From Sphingobacterium multivorum (GTDB taxonomy: Bacteria; Bacteroidota; Bacteroidia; Sphingobacteriales; Sphingobacteriaceae): DNA of 64,000 nt. Made by a program: the position numbers and the translations under genes. The notes beneath the pieces are model-generated. The model searched no databases. It was given only the letters and a program-made list of their open reading frames with translations, and was not told the origin of the DNA. This document shows positions 1-8,600 of this stretch, in pieces. The stretch is from contig NZ_CP154261.1 in NCBI RefSeq assembly GCF_039511225.1, forward strand, positions 4,216,001 to 4,280,000, written 5' to 3'. Each line of letters opens with the position of its first letter. Within the stretch, counting starts at the first letter, position 1.

Positions 1-65
1 TTATCACTACATGCGGAAACTGCTATAAACCCCGAAAACAGCACCATCTTTTTAATAACTTTCAT
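1..65 (-). CDS. Lipoprotein, N-terminal fragment only (runs off left edge)
   Basis: Reading the minus strand from the ATG at 65-63 gives 21 codons with a basic start, a hydrophobic stretch and a lipobox ending VSAC, the Cys being residue 19. This is a typical type II signal peptide, so the product should be an exported lipoprotein. Everything after the Cys-Ser-Asp lies outside the window, so function cannot be judged. It is divergent from the dehydrogenase gene at 250, with a 184-base AT-rich gap between them. Confidence 0.6.
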   Translation of the reverse strand, partial: MKVIKKMVLFSGFIAVSACSD

Positions 66-210
66 AGAATAATCTAAAAAAACAGTTTTCTGATAAAATA
101 ACAAAATATGCGCCACAACACTTCCTTTTTTCTATTTTTTTCGCTCGATAGTAAAAAATACGCCCCAATTCACAAAAATTTAATTATTTAAAAATATAGC
201 ATAAATAAAC

Positions 211-243
211 TTTGTTTAGTATTGCAAAACTTATGTATTTTTA
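211..243 (+). promoter_or_regulatory. Weak candidate promoter for the dehydrogenase triad
   Basis: TTTG at 211-214 is followed after 21 bases by TATTTTTA at 236-243, seven of eight matches to the Bacteroidota -7 box TAnnTTTG. If used, transcription would begin almost at the ATG at 250, giving a nearly leaderless message. The match is imperfect and the region is AT-rich, so this is only suggestive. Confidence 0.2.
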
Positions 244-249
244 TGCAAA

Positions 250-1344
250 ATGAAACAACTAGCAACATATTACGTTTTTGATCGTGCCAATACGACGCTC
301 ACCAAAGTGAGTAAACCTATTCCACCTTTGCAAGATGGGGAAATTTTGGTCAACATACGCTATACCACACTGTGCGGTAGTGACCTTCATACCTATTGCG
401 GGTTGCGCAGCGAGCCATGTCCTACAATTTTAGGTCATGAGATTGTGGGCGTTATCGCAGCGATATCTTCTGGTCATAGCGGGCTTGATGCGCGGGGCAA
501 TACGCTACATGTTGGCGACTTGATTACCTGGACAGTTTTTTCCAGCGATCCCAACAGTGCCAATTATCTGCCCGATATTCCACAGAAAAACGATCAGATC
601 TACAAATATGGTCACCGCCAGATAACCGAAGCGGATGACCTTCATGGTGGATTGGCAACACATATCGTCTTACGGCAACATACCTACATACGGATACTTC
701 CAAAAGATATCTCTCCTGCTGTAGCCGCCACCATCAATTGTGCTGTTGCTACTTCGGCCGGGGCCCTTCGCCTGGCAGGAACCATTGCAAAAAAAAACAT
801 TCATGTCGCAGGCATTGGATTATTGGGGCTGGTTAGCATTGCCATGTGCAAAGAAATGGGTGCTAAAAGTATCATCGCTTCTGACATTAATCCTGCACGT
901 TTAGAACTCGCCAAAAAATTTGGAGCGACAACTACAATAGATCTTCGTGAAACCACATCCAGCACAGCCTTATATGGTAGAACTATTGATCGATTTATCG
1001 ACATGAGCGGCTCCCCAGAAGCCATGGAGCTCGGTATAGACACCTTGGGGCTCCATGGGAATGCTGTTCTCGTAGGTGCTGTGTTTAAGCAGCGCGCTAC
1101 GGGGATAGACGCCGAAAAAGTGATTCGAAAGATGCTCACGATCAGGGGGCTGCACAATTACAATTATACCGATTTCTCTGACGCTGTAGATTTTATCATC
1201 GAAAACTGGCAAAAGTATCCGTTTGAATTATTAATCGAACGTGAATTCCCACTTGCTGAAGTCAATGAAGCAATAAGCTATGCGTTAACGCACAAACCAA
1301 TACGAGCAGGTTTATTCGTCCACCCCTCAACGGAGCAGCTTTAA
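250..1344 (+). CDS. Zinc-type alcohol dehydrogenase, phosphonate-associated (HpnZ-like)
   Basis: A 364-residue medium-chain dehydrogenase. The catalytic zinc region is present: CGSDLH with Cys42 and GHE with His63-Glu64. A nucleotide-binding glycine-rich stretch (GIGLLG) begins the Rossmann half. The loop that normally holds four structural-zinc cysteines (about residues 95-125, around WTVFSSDPN and IPQKNDQIYKYGH) has none, although the PQK and KYGH landmarks of the phosphonate-associated dehydrogenase group remain. That group is found beside phosphonate breakdown genes; assignment here is by remembered motif resemblance. The stop overlaps the next start by one base, so it is the first gene of a coupled triad with a phosphate-ester-type transporter and a phosphoesterase. 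The likely reaction is oxidation of an alcohol or polyol; substrate unknown. Confidence 0.75.
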   Translation: MKQLATYYVFDRANTTLTKVSKPIPPLQDGEILVNIRYTTLCGSDLHTYCGLRSEPCPTILGHEIVGVIAAISSGHSGLDARGNTLHVGDLITWTVFSSDPNSANYLPDIPQKNDQIYKYGHRQITEADDLHGGLATHIVLRQHTYIRILPKDISPAVAATINCAVATSAGALRLAGTIAKKNIHVAGIGLLGLVSIAMCKEMGAKSIIASDINPARLELAKKFGATTTIDLRETTSSTALYGRTIDRFIDMSGSPEAMELGIDTLGLHGNAVLVGAVFKQRATGIDAEKVIRKMLTIRGLHNYNYTDFSDAVDFIIENWQKYPFELLIEREFPLAEVNEAISYALTHKPIRAGLFVHPSTEQL

Positions 1345-2621
1345 TGGAAAGAAAATTTAGAAAAGACCAGTGGAAAATGTTGTTTGTAACCATGTTTTGC
1401 TATTTATTCTTTTACACAGGTCGACACAATTTTGGATGGGCAGCAAGAGGTATTGCCAAAGAGCTAGACATCAGTTTTCAGCAAGTCGGTTGGATCAGTT
1501 TCGCAATGTTAATGGGCTATGCGATCGGCCAGCTCATCAATGGCAATCTCGCCGATCGATGGAGCCCCAAGATGATGATTGTCGCTGGTGGAGGTCTGTC
1601 CATTCTCTGTAATCTCGCCATCAGCTTTGCCAGCTCTTATACCCCTATTTTGGTTCTTTGGACATTAAACGGATACTTCCAATCCATGGCTTGGGGCTCG
1701 GGAGGTAAACTTATCTCCAATTGGTGGAGCACTTCCGAACGTGGCAAGGCTTTTGGCTTTTATACCATGGCTGCCGGAAGCTCCTCCGTTCTGACCTTTC
1801 TGATGGCCTTGGTACTCGTCCAACAGGAACAAAGCTGGCGCACCCTATTTCGCTACCCCATCCTATTTCTCGCCGGCGCATTATTGGTCTTTCTTTTTGT
1901 CGCGTACAGCGACCCTAAAAAAAAAGGCTATACTCCTGCTGACGAAAAAGAAGGAACAGCGGAACAGGAAGACGCACAAGAACAAGTTGCAGCATCAGAA
2001 AAACAAGAAAACTGGAAGCAGTCCTATCTGCATGTATTTCAGCATCGCAACTTTATGATCGCTTCGCTCGCCATTGGTTTTCAAAGTATGGCACGTTATG
2101 GCTTAATCTTTTGGGTACCGATCCACTTTTTAGGAAACAACTACAAAGAATCTTCAGGCAACATGTGGCTAACTTTACTCATCCCCATTGGGATGGCCCT
2201 CGGTGCGGTTTCTTTCGGATACATTTCAGACCTCGTTTTTAACAAAAACAGAAGTAAATCGATCGCTGCGGGTATGATGATCAGCTGCATTATTGCCCTT
2301 CTCATTTATTTGGTACCTGTTCACAATCACCTCCTGATGGGCATACTCATGTTTACCTCAGGATTCTTTGTGTATGGTCCGCAAGCCAATTTCTGGACCC
2401 TGAGCCCAGATCTGCTTGGAACCAAACTTGTTGGAACAGGTATCGGCGTGATGAACATGTTTGCGTATGTATTTGCGGCGGTCGGTGAACCTTTATTTGG
2501 TAAGCTGATTGATTACACAGGCAACACAGCCAATATATTTCTTTTTGTTGCATTGATATGTGCGATATGCGCAACAGTCATTAGTGTTGTCCAAAACCCA
2601 AAATCAATTAAAAAACCATGA
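1344..2621 (+). CDS. MFS transporter of the organophosphate:phosphate antiporter type
   Basis: A 425-residue inner-membrane protein with about 12 hydrophobic segments in two halves split by a charged loop (about residues 190-225, rich in Lys, Glu and Gln). The N-terminal signature YTGRHNFGWAARG followed by GQLINGNLADR resembles GlpT/UhpT-like organophosphate antiporters, which exchange glycerol-3-phosphate or hexose phosphates for phosphate. The ATG shares its A with the stop of the dehydrogenase gene, and its own stop overlaps the phosphoesterase start by four bases, so the three are translationally coupled. The substrate may be a phosphonate or phosphate ester (inference from neighbours). 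A general MFS sugar-acid transporter is the alternative. Confidence 0.75.
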   Translation: MERKFRKDQWKMLFVTMFCYLFFYTGRHNFGWAARGIAKELDISFQQVGWISFAMLMGYAIGQLINGNLADRWSPKMMIVAGGGLSILCNLAISFASSYTPILVLWTLNGYFQSMAWGSGGKLISNWWSTSERGKAFGFYTMAAGSSSVLTFLMALVLVQQEQSWRTLFRYPILFLAGALLVFLFVAYSDPKKKGYTPADEKEGTAEQEDAQEQVAASEKQENWKQSYLHVFQHRNFMIASLAIGFQSMARYGLIFWVPIHFLGNNYKESSGNMWLTLLIPIGMALGAVSFGYISDLVFNKNRSKSIAAGMMISCIIALLIYLVPVHNHLLMGILMFTSGFFVYGPQANFWTLSPDLLGTKLVGTGIGVMNMFAYVFAAVGEPLFGKLIDYTGNTANIFLFVALICAICATVISVVQNPKSIKKP

Positions 2622-3631
2622 TAAACCGAAAAAAATTCTTAAAAATTGGCAGCCTGGGTATTTCGGGTCTTTTAGTTCCCTCCACTTTTATCCATGCAAA
2701 AACGCGTACCGAATTGGACCAAGCTGTAACTGAGGAGCTTGGAGTTAGACAACAAAACCTTAAATTCGGTGTTATCAGCGATCTACATTACGATCTGATG
2801 CATGATGGCGACCGTCGTGCCCAATGCTTTATCGATGCAATGATCCGTGAGCAACCGGACTTTATTATTTCCTTAGGTGATTTCTGTGTTCCCAAACTGG
2901 CAAACAAAAAACTGATGGCTATATGGGCACAGTTTAAGGGTAAAAAACACTATGTACTGGGCAACCACGATACCGACGGCGGATTTACCAAGCAACAGGC
3001 CTTAGCCTTCTGGGACGCGACATCCCCCTATTATTCCTTCGATAATAAAGATTTTCATTTTGTGGTGCTGGATGGCAATGAAAAAGATCTCAATAATCGA
3101 ATTGAAGGCTATGCGCGTACCATCGGAAAAGAACAATTGACCTGGCTAAAACAGGATCTTCAACAGACAAAACTCAGAACGGTTATTTTTTGCCATCAAG
3201 GGCTCGAAAATACCATGAACGGCCTAGACAATGGTATGCAGGTCCGCTATCTACTTGAACAGATCAACAACGAGGCAGGCTTTAATAAAATCATCCTTGT
3301 ACTGACGGGACATCACCACCTCAATTATCATAACCAAATAAATGGGATCCACTATGTACAGATCAATAGCTCATCGTATTATTGGGCGGGCGAAACCTTT
3401 GAAAGCAAAGCTTTTGACGCAGCGTTCTATAAGGATCATAGCATCTTAAAACGAGCATTGGTCTATCAAGACCCCATATGGGCCACGGTATCTATTGCGA
3501 AGACAGACATTATAATCCAGGGAACAGAAACCGTTATGGCAGGTATTCCCCTCAATCAGACTGGAATCGATATTTACAAAGACGTCTACCCCATTACCTC
3601 GAAAGTCGACTCCCGCAAACTAATGTATTGA
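2618..3631 (+). CDS. Exported calcineurin-like metallophosphoesterase
   Basis: A 337-residue protein with the full set of metallophosphoesterase motifs: DLH (Asp55, His57), GDF (Asp88), GNHD (Asn116-Asp118) and GHHHLNYH near residue 230, which bind two metals and hydrolyse phosphate mono- or diesters. The N-terminus NRKKFLKIG followed by a hydrophobic run looks like a weak Tat signal, with RK in place of the RR pair, and suggests periplasmic location. ATGA overlap with the transporter gene couples the two. With the transporter and dehydrogenase this suggests capture of a phosphate ester outside the membrane and oxidation of the released alcohol inside; that order is inference. Confidence 0.8.
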   Translation: MINRKKFLKIGSLGISGLLVPSTFIHAKTRTELDQAVTEELGVRQQNLKFGVISDLHYDLMHDGDRRAQCFIDAMIREQPDFIISLGDFCVPKLANKKLMAIWAQFKGKKHYVLGNHDTDGGFTKQQALAFWDATSPYYSFDNKDFHFVVLDGNEKDLNNRIEGYARTIGKEQLTWLKQDLQQTKLRTVIFCHQGLENTMNGLDNGMQVRYLLEQINNEAGFNKIILVLTGHHHLNYHNQINGIHYVQINSSSYYWAGETFESKAFDAAFYKDHSILKRALVYQDPIWATVSIAKTDIIIQGTETVMAGIPLNQTGIDIYKDVYPITSKVDSRKLMY

Positions 3632-3673
3632 CGTCACCATCAGGGAATATGATACTAAAATAATCCTCAGATC

Positions 3674-3716
3674 AAAAAAAGAAGCCGCTTTCCACAAAGG
3701 GAAGGCGGCTTCTTTT
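3674..3716. terminator. Bidirectional intrinsic terminator
   Basis: A 13-pair stem (one G-U pair) runs 3681-3693 against 3700-3712 with a six-base loop. It is flanked by seven A on the left and four T on the right, so it can end transcripts from either side. It lies between the convergent phosphoesterase and channel genes. Confidence 0.85.
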
Positions 3717-3742
3717 ACTCGACCTTTTCAGGCAGAGCAACT

Positions 3743-6181
3743 TTAATGATTGGGTTTCACTGTTGTTCCGCTATCGGCTTGGTTGAGGATGACCTGTTGA
3801 ATCGGCAAAGCCATATCGATACCTTCATCAGCAAACGCGTTATAAATCTTGGTTAATAATTCGCTCTTGACGCTGCCACTATCTTTGGATATTCTGACCC
3901 AAAAATAGAGTTCAACCACCACTGCCTGTGAGGTCACCTGCACAAACTGCACAGCAATGCCACCTGAAGAGAGAATCTGCTGATCCTCTTCCATTATTTT
4001 TTTGAGCAGCTGAGCTACCCGTTCTAGATCTACCCCATATTTTACCTCAAGCCGAATGCAGAGCCGTTTTTTTGCACCACCTTGGCTCCAATTCATCACA
4101 TGTGCATTGAGCAGATCCCCGTTGGGCATAATCAGATCGGCTCCCTCGGCTGTCGCAATTACACTGCTGCGAAACCCTATCGATTTCACTTTTCCCGATC
4201 GTCCACCTACTTCGATTAAATCGTCCACATTCACAGGCTTTTCAAAAGCAATAATCAAACCGCTCACAAGATTGTTGACTAGCGTCTGCAAACCAAAACC
4301 TATTCCTACCCCCAATGCCCCTACAATAATTCCGATCTGCTGAACCGGAATTCCCAGTGCCGAAAAGGCTAAAAAAAATCCAATCACGATAATCGTGATT
4401 CGAACGAGCAAAATCCAGCTTCCCAGTCGAAATTTGTTCTGAGCTGCCCCTTCCTTTTTCTCCCATTGGGAATCCGCAGCAAAATAGGATACGATCTTCG
4501 AAAGCACTGTCGCACAGACCATAATTAATAAAAATACCACGAGGTTATTGACAGAGAACTGATAGTTGCCCAAGCGGTGTCCAGTTTCCAAAAAATCTTT
4601 CAAGGGATCCGCGAGGAATTTGAATTCGTAGAAATTTCGGCCGAAGAGCACAAACCATCCAATAATCAATACCGCATAGAAAAAAACTGGCGCTCTTTTG
4701 CCCACCCTGTTATAATTGATATAAAATAGTCTTCTTTCCTGCTTCTGATAGACTGATGAGGCCAATTGCAATCCCTCATTGACCAATCGGATGACCCACA
4801 AAAACAAAATAAAGACCACAGCATTTGTCAATCCCGCTACAAGGAGCACTTTACTAAGGTTAAAACGACCAAAAAGATTCAGTATAATGGAAGCAAATTC
4901 TAGAAAAACCATAAATGAGATCGGAAAAAGTATCCAGCGTTCTTTTATCTCATCGCGACGTTTCTTATTACAGAGCGCAAGGAGACCCACCAGGCAGGCA
5001 AGGGCGGCAATGGCAAGAATCAACCAGCGTTCCAACCGCGAAGGCTGCAGCACCAGGTTATCCAATCCGGCAAAAATAAAAAGGATTAAAATACAAAGCC
5101 AAACCTTCATCCAATACACCGTAATTGCCGATCTAAAAACAAAAGACAAAAAAATCGAAGCAATAGTCAATATCGTGATCGTAAATACAAAAGGTGGTGA
5201 CGGGAATATAAATTGCATGACACACAATCCGATCATCATTCCGCTCAATAAGGGCCTATGCAGCAACAGACTTGCCTGAACCACATTTTTATCGTTGATC
5301 TTTCTGCGCAAGACATGGACATAGATAACCACGATTACAGTCGCCAGAAAAAAGAAAAACAGCTTTCCAAGATGTGCCCTTAAATAATAGGAATAGAGCA
5401 ATTTGGCTTTCACGAATGAGAAGTAAAGGATTTCGTTCATGGGCCGTTCAAATTTACTTGGGATCCAAATATTGACAAAGTTGCGGGCTATTGTTCGGCT
5501 TGAGAGCCGGTTCTGGTAATACAGAACCTCCTCCATATCCGATTCAAGCCGCGCCAGTTCCAGATTAATTTTATTCTGTAACTCTTGAACCCCATTAATT
5601 CGTTCTGCCAGTTTCAAAGTAATGGGTGCGATTTCTAATGCAATCACTCGAATCCGACTCAGATAACGGGCAAGATTAGCGGAATCCTTTGAAATAACAA
5701 AAAGTGCAGGATCATTGCTCAGTGAATCGAGTTCCAGCTGATAGTTTGTAAGCCTGTCCTGATAGCGGTCCATGTCATGCTTTAAGCTCCTCACTTCAAT
5801 GGACAAGGCATTCAAAATATTAAATGTTACGGTAAGATTGCGCGAAGACTGGGCCGATCCTTTATTCTCAAAAACCCCGTCCTTGGCTATATCGTGTAAA
5901 ACGATCAGTTCTTTCAAACCTAGATCCACACTTAACGAATCGAAACCTTTGCGTAGAAAAGAACGCGATTGGCTAGCCAATAACTTAACATCCTCCAGCA
6001 CCCGATTTTGACGGATGGCCGCACGGTCCATCTCCAAATCCTGGACACTTCTTTTTGCCGATTCCTTAAAAAATTGTTCTATCTTGGCCACAAACCCCAC
6101 ACGGACCGAATCCTGGGAATTGCCCAAAAGCACTTTTGAGAACAGCATTACTAAGAAAAACGCTACAACTTTCCTGCTCAT
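3743..6181 (-). CDS. MscS-family mechanosensitive channel, large form
   Basis: An 812-residue membrane protein. An N-terminal signal peptide is followed by a roughly 230-residue helical, Glu/Arg/Leu-rich periplasmic domain, then about ten membrane spans. The pore-lining helix and start of the beta domain are recognisable near residues 615-690: GIIVGALGVGIGFGLQ, then NNLVSGLIIAFEKPV, GRSGKVKSIGFRS and MPNGDLLN, all hallmarks of MscS. The C-terminal cytoplasmic domain follows. Size and periplasmic extension resemble MscK/YbdG-type channels rather than the 286-residue MscS. The role is release of solutes on hypo-osmotic shock. It stands alone, ends at the shared terminator and has no evident link to the neighbouring sugar genes. 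Confidence 0.88.
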   Translation of the reverse strand: MSRKVVAFFLVMLFSKVLLGNSQDSVRVGFVAKIEQFFKESAKRSVQDLEMDRAAIRQNRVLEDVKLLASQSRSFLRKGFDSLSVDLGLKELIVLHDIAKDGVFENKGSAQSSRNLTVTFNILNALSIEVRSLKHDMDRYQDRLTNYQLELDSLSNDPALFVISKDSANLARYLSRIRVIALEIAPITLKLAERINGVQELQNKINLELARLESDMEEVLYYQNRLSSRTIARNFVNIWIPSKFERPMNEILYFSFVKAKLLYSYYLRAHLGKLFFFFLATVIVVIYVHVLRRKINDKNVVQASLLLHRPLLSGMMIGLCVMQFIFPSPPFVFTITILTIASIFLSFVFRSAITVYWMKVWLCILILFIFAGLDNLVLQPSRLERWLILAIAALACLVGLLALCNKKRRDEIKERWILFPISFMVFLEFASIILNLFGRFNLSKVLLVAGLTNAVVFILFLWVIRLVNEGLQLASSVYQKQERRLFYINYNRVGKRAPVFFYAVLIIGWFVLFGRNFYEFKFLADPLKDFLETGHRLGNYQFSVNNLVVFLLIMVCATVLSKIVSYFAADSQWEKKEGAAQNKFRLGSWILLVRITIIVIGFFLAFSALGIPVQQIGIIVGALGVGIGFGLQTLVNNLVSGLIIAFEKPVNVDDLIEVGGRSGKVKSIGFRSSVIATAEGADLIMPNGDLLNAHVMNWSQGGAKKRLCIRLEVKYGVDLERVAQLLKKIMEEDQQILSSGGIAVQFVQVTSQAVVVELYFWVRISKDSGSVKSELLTKIYNAFADEGIDMALPIQQVILNQADSGTTVKPNH

Positions 6182-6307
6182 TGATTTTAAGTCTATTTTT
6201 CCTGTTAGGTATTATTTTTACAGGTATTAGCCTAAATGTACATATATTAGTTCAAAAAAACACGAGATTCCTTTTAAACAATCTTATATGGGTCAACAGT
6301 TGCTCTT

Positions 6308-7324
6308 TTAAAATGCAATCAATAGCCTAAATATACGCCCAGGGTCATTTGACCAGGTTTCTAAAGCTAATTGTGCATCTTCTATACGATAAATGGCCGT
6401 TATCAGTTCTTCTAATGAACAGGTTTTCATTTCCAGGTAATTCATTACTGCAACAAAGTCTTTTGACGTAGCGTTGCGCGACCCCCTGATATCGAGCTCC
6501 TTTTTGACAAAAAACTGTGTATCAAAGGGAATAGCATCTTTTGCATAACCAATATACAGCACCCTCCCCGTATAGGCTGCAGCTTCAATAGCAGCCAAGT
6601 ACGTTTCTTTTCTACCAACGGCTTCGATCACGACATCAGCCCCCATGGCCTGGGTCAACATTGCCAACTTCGCCTGCAGATCTTCTTCAACGCTGTTAAT
6701 CGTAAACTTTGCACCGAGTTTTCTTGCAAGAGCAAGCTTTTCAGCACTGACGTCAACAGCAATGACTGTGGCTCCCCGTAATGCTGCCCGAATGATTGCC
6801 CCCATGCCGATCATACCGCATCCAAATACCAATACAACGTCACTGTCCGTTACTGAAGCTCGATCAACAGCATGAAATCCCACACTCATAGGCTCCACCA
6901 AAGCCAATTGTTTGGATGATAGTTGTCCCCCAGCGATAACCTTTTCAATCGGTACAACAATATATTCCGCCATAGCACCATCACGCTGCACCCCCATAGT
7001 CTCATTATAACGGCAGGCATTAGGCCTATTATTTTTACATGCTGTACATAGACCACAATTGGAATATGGATTGACGGTAACTTTTGTACCGATCGTAAGA
7101 TCAGTCACCAAATTAGCGCCCAATTCCGCTACCGTTGCTCCAATTTCATGCCCCGGTATGACGGGCAAATTGACCAATGGATTCAATCCCCGAAAGGTGT
7201 TCAGATCCGAACCGCAGAATCCAACATAATCAATTTTTAACAGGACATGTCCCTCTTTAACAGTGGGACGCGGGATATCCGTGATTTCCACACTCCCCGC
7301 TTTAATAATTCTTATTGCTTTCAT
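6308..7324 (-). CDS. Zinc-dependent medium-chain polyol or sugar-acid dehydrogenase
   Basis: A 338-residue member of the sorbitol/threonine dehydrogenase family. Catalytic zinc ligands Cys37 (CGSD) and His59-Glu60 (GHE) are present, as are the four structural-zinc cysteines at 90, 93, 96 and 104, and the ALVEPMSVG segment with a further conserved Glu. The cofactor fold starts at VFGCGMIGMG. Members oxidise sugar alcohols or aldonates such as L-idonate, L-galactonate or galactitol phosphate; the substrate cannot be chosen from sequence. It diverges from an AraC-type regulator, which probably controls it. Unlike the dehydrogenase at 250 it keeps the structural zinc site. Confidence 0.8.
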   Translation of the reverse strand: MKAIRIIKAGSVEITDIPRPTVKEGHVLLKIDYVGFCGSDLNTFRGLNPLVNLPVIPGHEIGATVAELGANLVTDLTIGTKVTVNPYSNCGLCTACKNNRPNACRYNETMGVQRDGAMAEYIVVPIEKVIAGGQLSSKQLALVEPMSVGFHAVDRASVTDSDVVLVFGCGMIGMGAIIRAALRGATVIAVDVSAEKLALARKLGAKFTINSVEEDLQAKLAMLTQAMGADVVIEAVGRKETYLAAIEAAAYTGRVLYIGYAKDAIPFDTQFFVKKELDIRGSRNATSKDFVAVMNYLEMKTCSLEELITAIYRIEDAQLALETWSNDPGRIFRLLIAF

Positions 7325-7331
7325 TTATAAA

Positions 7332-7378
7332 TGGTATCAAGATTTAAACAGCAACTGCTATGGGTTATTGTGATACCA
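7332..7378. promoter_or_regulatory. Inverted repeat in dehydrogenase leader
   Basis: TGGTATCA at 7332-7339 is repeated exactly as TGATACCA at 7371-7378. The pair begins eight bases upstream of the dehydrogenase start codon (7324). It may be a regulator site or a leader hairpin; the 31-base spacer slightly favours a looped or paired DNA site. Confidence 0.35.
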
Positions 7379-7437
7379 AAGATCATATCAGAATTCAGAA
7401 GGTTTCCTATTTCAAAATCTTTGTATTATCATATAGC

Positions 7438-7445
7438 CAAAAATA
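7438..7445 (-). promoter_or_regulatory. Candidate -7 box for the dehydrogenase gene
   Basis: On the minus strand this reads TATTTTTG, an exact fit to TAnnTTTG. No good -33 TTTG was found at the expected distance. It would give a leader of about 100 bases holding the TGGTATCA inverted repeat. The rest of the 365-base divergent gap 7325-7689 is AT-rich and shows no gene. Confidence 0.25.
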
Positions 7446-7640
7446 ATTATATAGCATGGAGAAAGAAACTACATTAGCGATAAAAAATAATACGATATCG
7501 ACCCATCTCCACTAAGCATCACAAAATGCTCCGTTTAAAAAACACAATTAATTTCCTAGCGATACATCGATTGCGCCAAAAAGAAACATTATCAATAATT
7601 GTACGTAAAAACGCTATTTTTTTTTAGAGAAAACGAGTAT

Positions 7641-7668
7641 TATTGTATCTGGGATTAATATTGTATCT
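7641..7668. promoter_or_regulatory. Tandem direct repeats upstream of the AraC-type gene
   Basis: TATTGTATCT occurs at 7641-7650 and again at 7659-7668, an 18-base period, which places both copies on nearly the same face of the helix. AraC-type regulators often bind such direct repeats, and the site lies 22-49 bases before the regulator start at 7690, so autoregulation is plausible (inference). Confidence 0.35.
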
Positions 7669-7689
7669 AATTATTTTCCGCTTCGCATA

Positions 7690-8553
7690 ATGATAAATAA
7701 CGAAAAGAATAAACTCGATTTTACACTATTGAATATTGGCTATGCGGAACATCAGGCAGATTGGAATTTTAAAGATATTAAGAGTCCTTTTGCCAGAATA
7801 CACTATGTCTCTGAAGGAGAAGCAGCTATTATTGTACATAACGAGGTCATTAAACTCCGACCTGGCCATCTCTATCTCACCCCAGCCTATATCCATCACA
7901 GCTATGACTGTTCCGATAAATTATCCCTCTATTATATCCATATTTATGAAAACCCCGAAATAAGATCAAGTATTTTCGACCGTTACACTTTTCCGAAGGA
8001 AATCAAATCGGATCAGCTATTGGAGACAGTTATCCAACATCTATATGCTATAAATCCAGGTCGTGAATTAAAAATATACGATCCAAAGGGCTACGATAAT
8101 TCAACAGAGTTAATGAAAAACATGGCACTGCAGACGGCTTCACCTTTCGCCAGAGCTTCCGAAAACCAAGCGATCATTCATTTATTGATGAGCAGATTCC
8201 TTGCGGAAGCAACCAACAAGATACCACAAGTCGAAAAACGCCTTCTACGTGTACTCGATTACATAGACGAAAATATCCATCATCCGATTGCTATCGAACA
8301 ACTCGCCAATCTAATTTTTATCTCCAAAGATCACCTGATCCGACTCTTTAAAAAGCATATAAATACCACACCAGTGAATTATATCAACCAGAAGAAAATA
8401 GAAAAAGCACAGTTAATGATGTTAGTTGATGAAGGCAATATCCAACAACTGTGTTTTAGACTGGGCTTTGAAAATATATCTTACTTTAATAGACTCTTTA
8501 AAAAACTAACAGGCGAGACACCGATGAGTTACAAACGCAGAATAACGAGATAA
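7690..8553 (+). CDS. AraC-family transcriptional regulator
   Basis: A 287-residue soluble protein. Residues 1 to about 110 form a cupin-like sensing domain (SEGEAAIIVHNEV, RPGHLYLTPAYIHHS). The last 100 residues hold two helix-turn-helix units typical of AraC: AIEQLANLIFISKDHLIRLF and the closing IQQLCFRLGFENISYF followed by FKKLTGETPMSY. It is divergent from the dehydrogenase gene and convergent with GH67, so the dehydrogenase is the best target guess. It lacks a membrane segment and is distinct from the HTCS regulator of the xylan genes. Confidence 0.88.
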   Translation: MINNEKNKLDFTLLNIGYAEHQADWNFKDIKSPFARIHYVSEGEAAIIVHNEVIKLRPGHLYLTPAYIHHSYDCSDKLSLYYIHIYENPEIRSSIFDRYTFPKEIKSDQLLETVIQHLYAINPGRELKIYDPKGYDNSTELMKNMALQTASPFARASENQAIIHLLMSRFLAEATNKIPQVEKRLLRVLDYIDENIHHPIAIEQLANLIFISKDHLIRLFKKHINTTPVNYINQKKIEKAQLMMLVDEGNIQQLCFRLGFENISYFNRLFKKLTGETPMSYKRRITR

Positions 8554-8600
8554 AACAGCTTTTTTCGTAAAAAGGATCTTGCTAAGACCTGACTTTCGAT

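Noticed and set aside
4779..5279. A 166-codon plus-strand frame within the channel gene region
   Set aside because: Antisense to the membrane part of the MscS-type gene; Lys/Arg/Thr-rich sequence is the usual reverse image of a hydrophobic coding region.
6182..6307. Repeated GGTATTA words and TTAGG/CCTAA arms between the channel and dehydrogenase genes
   Set aside because: Short, AT-rich and without a fitting promoter box; no clear regulatory meaning.
8554..8600. Short CTTTTT/AAAAAG hairpin between the convergent AraC and GH67 genes
   Set aside because: The stem is almost all A-T and too weak to call a terminator.
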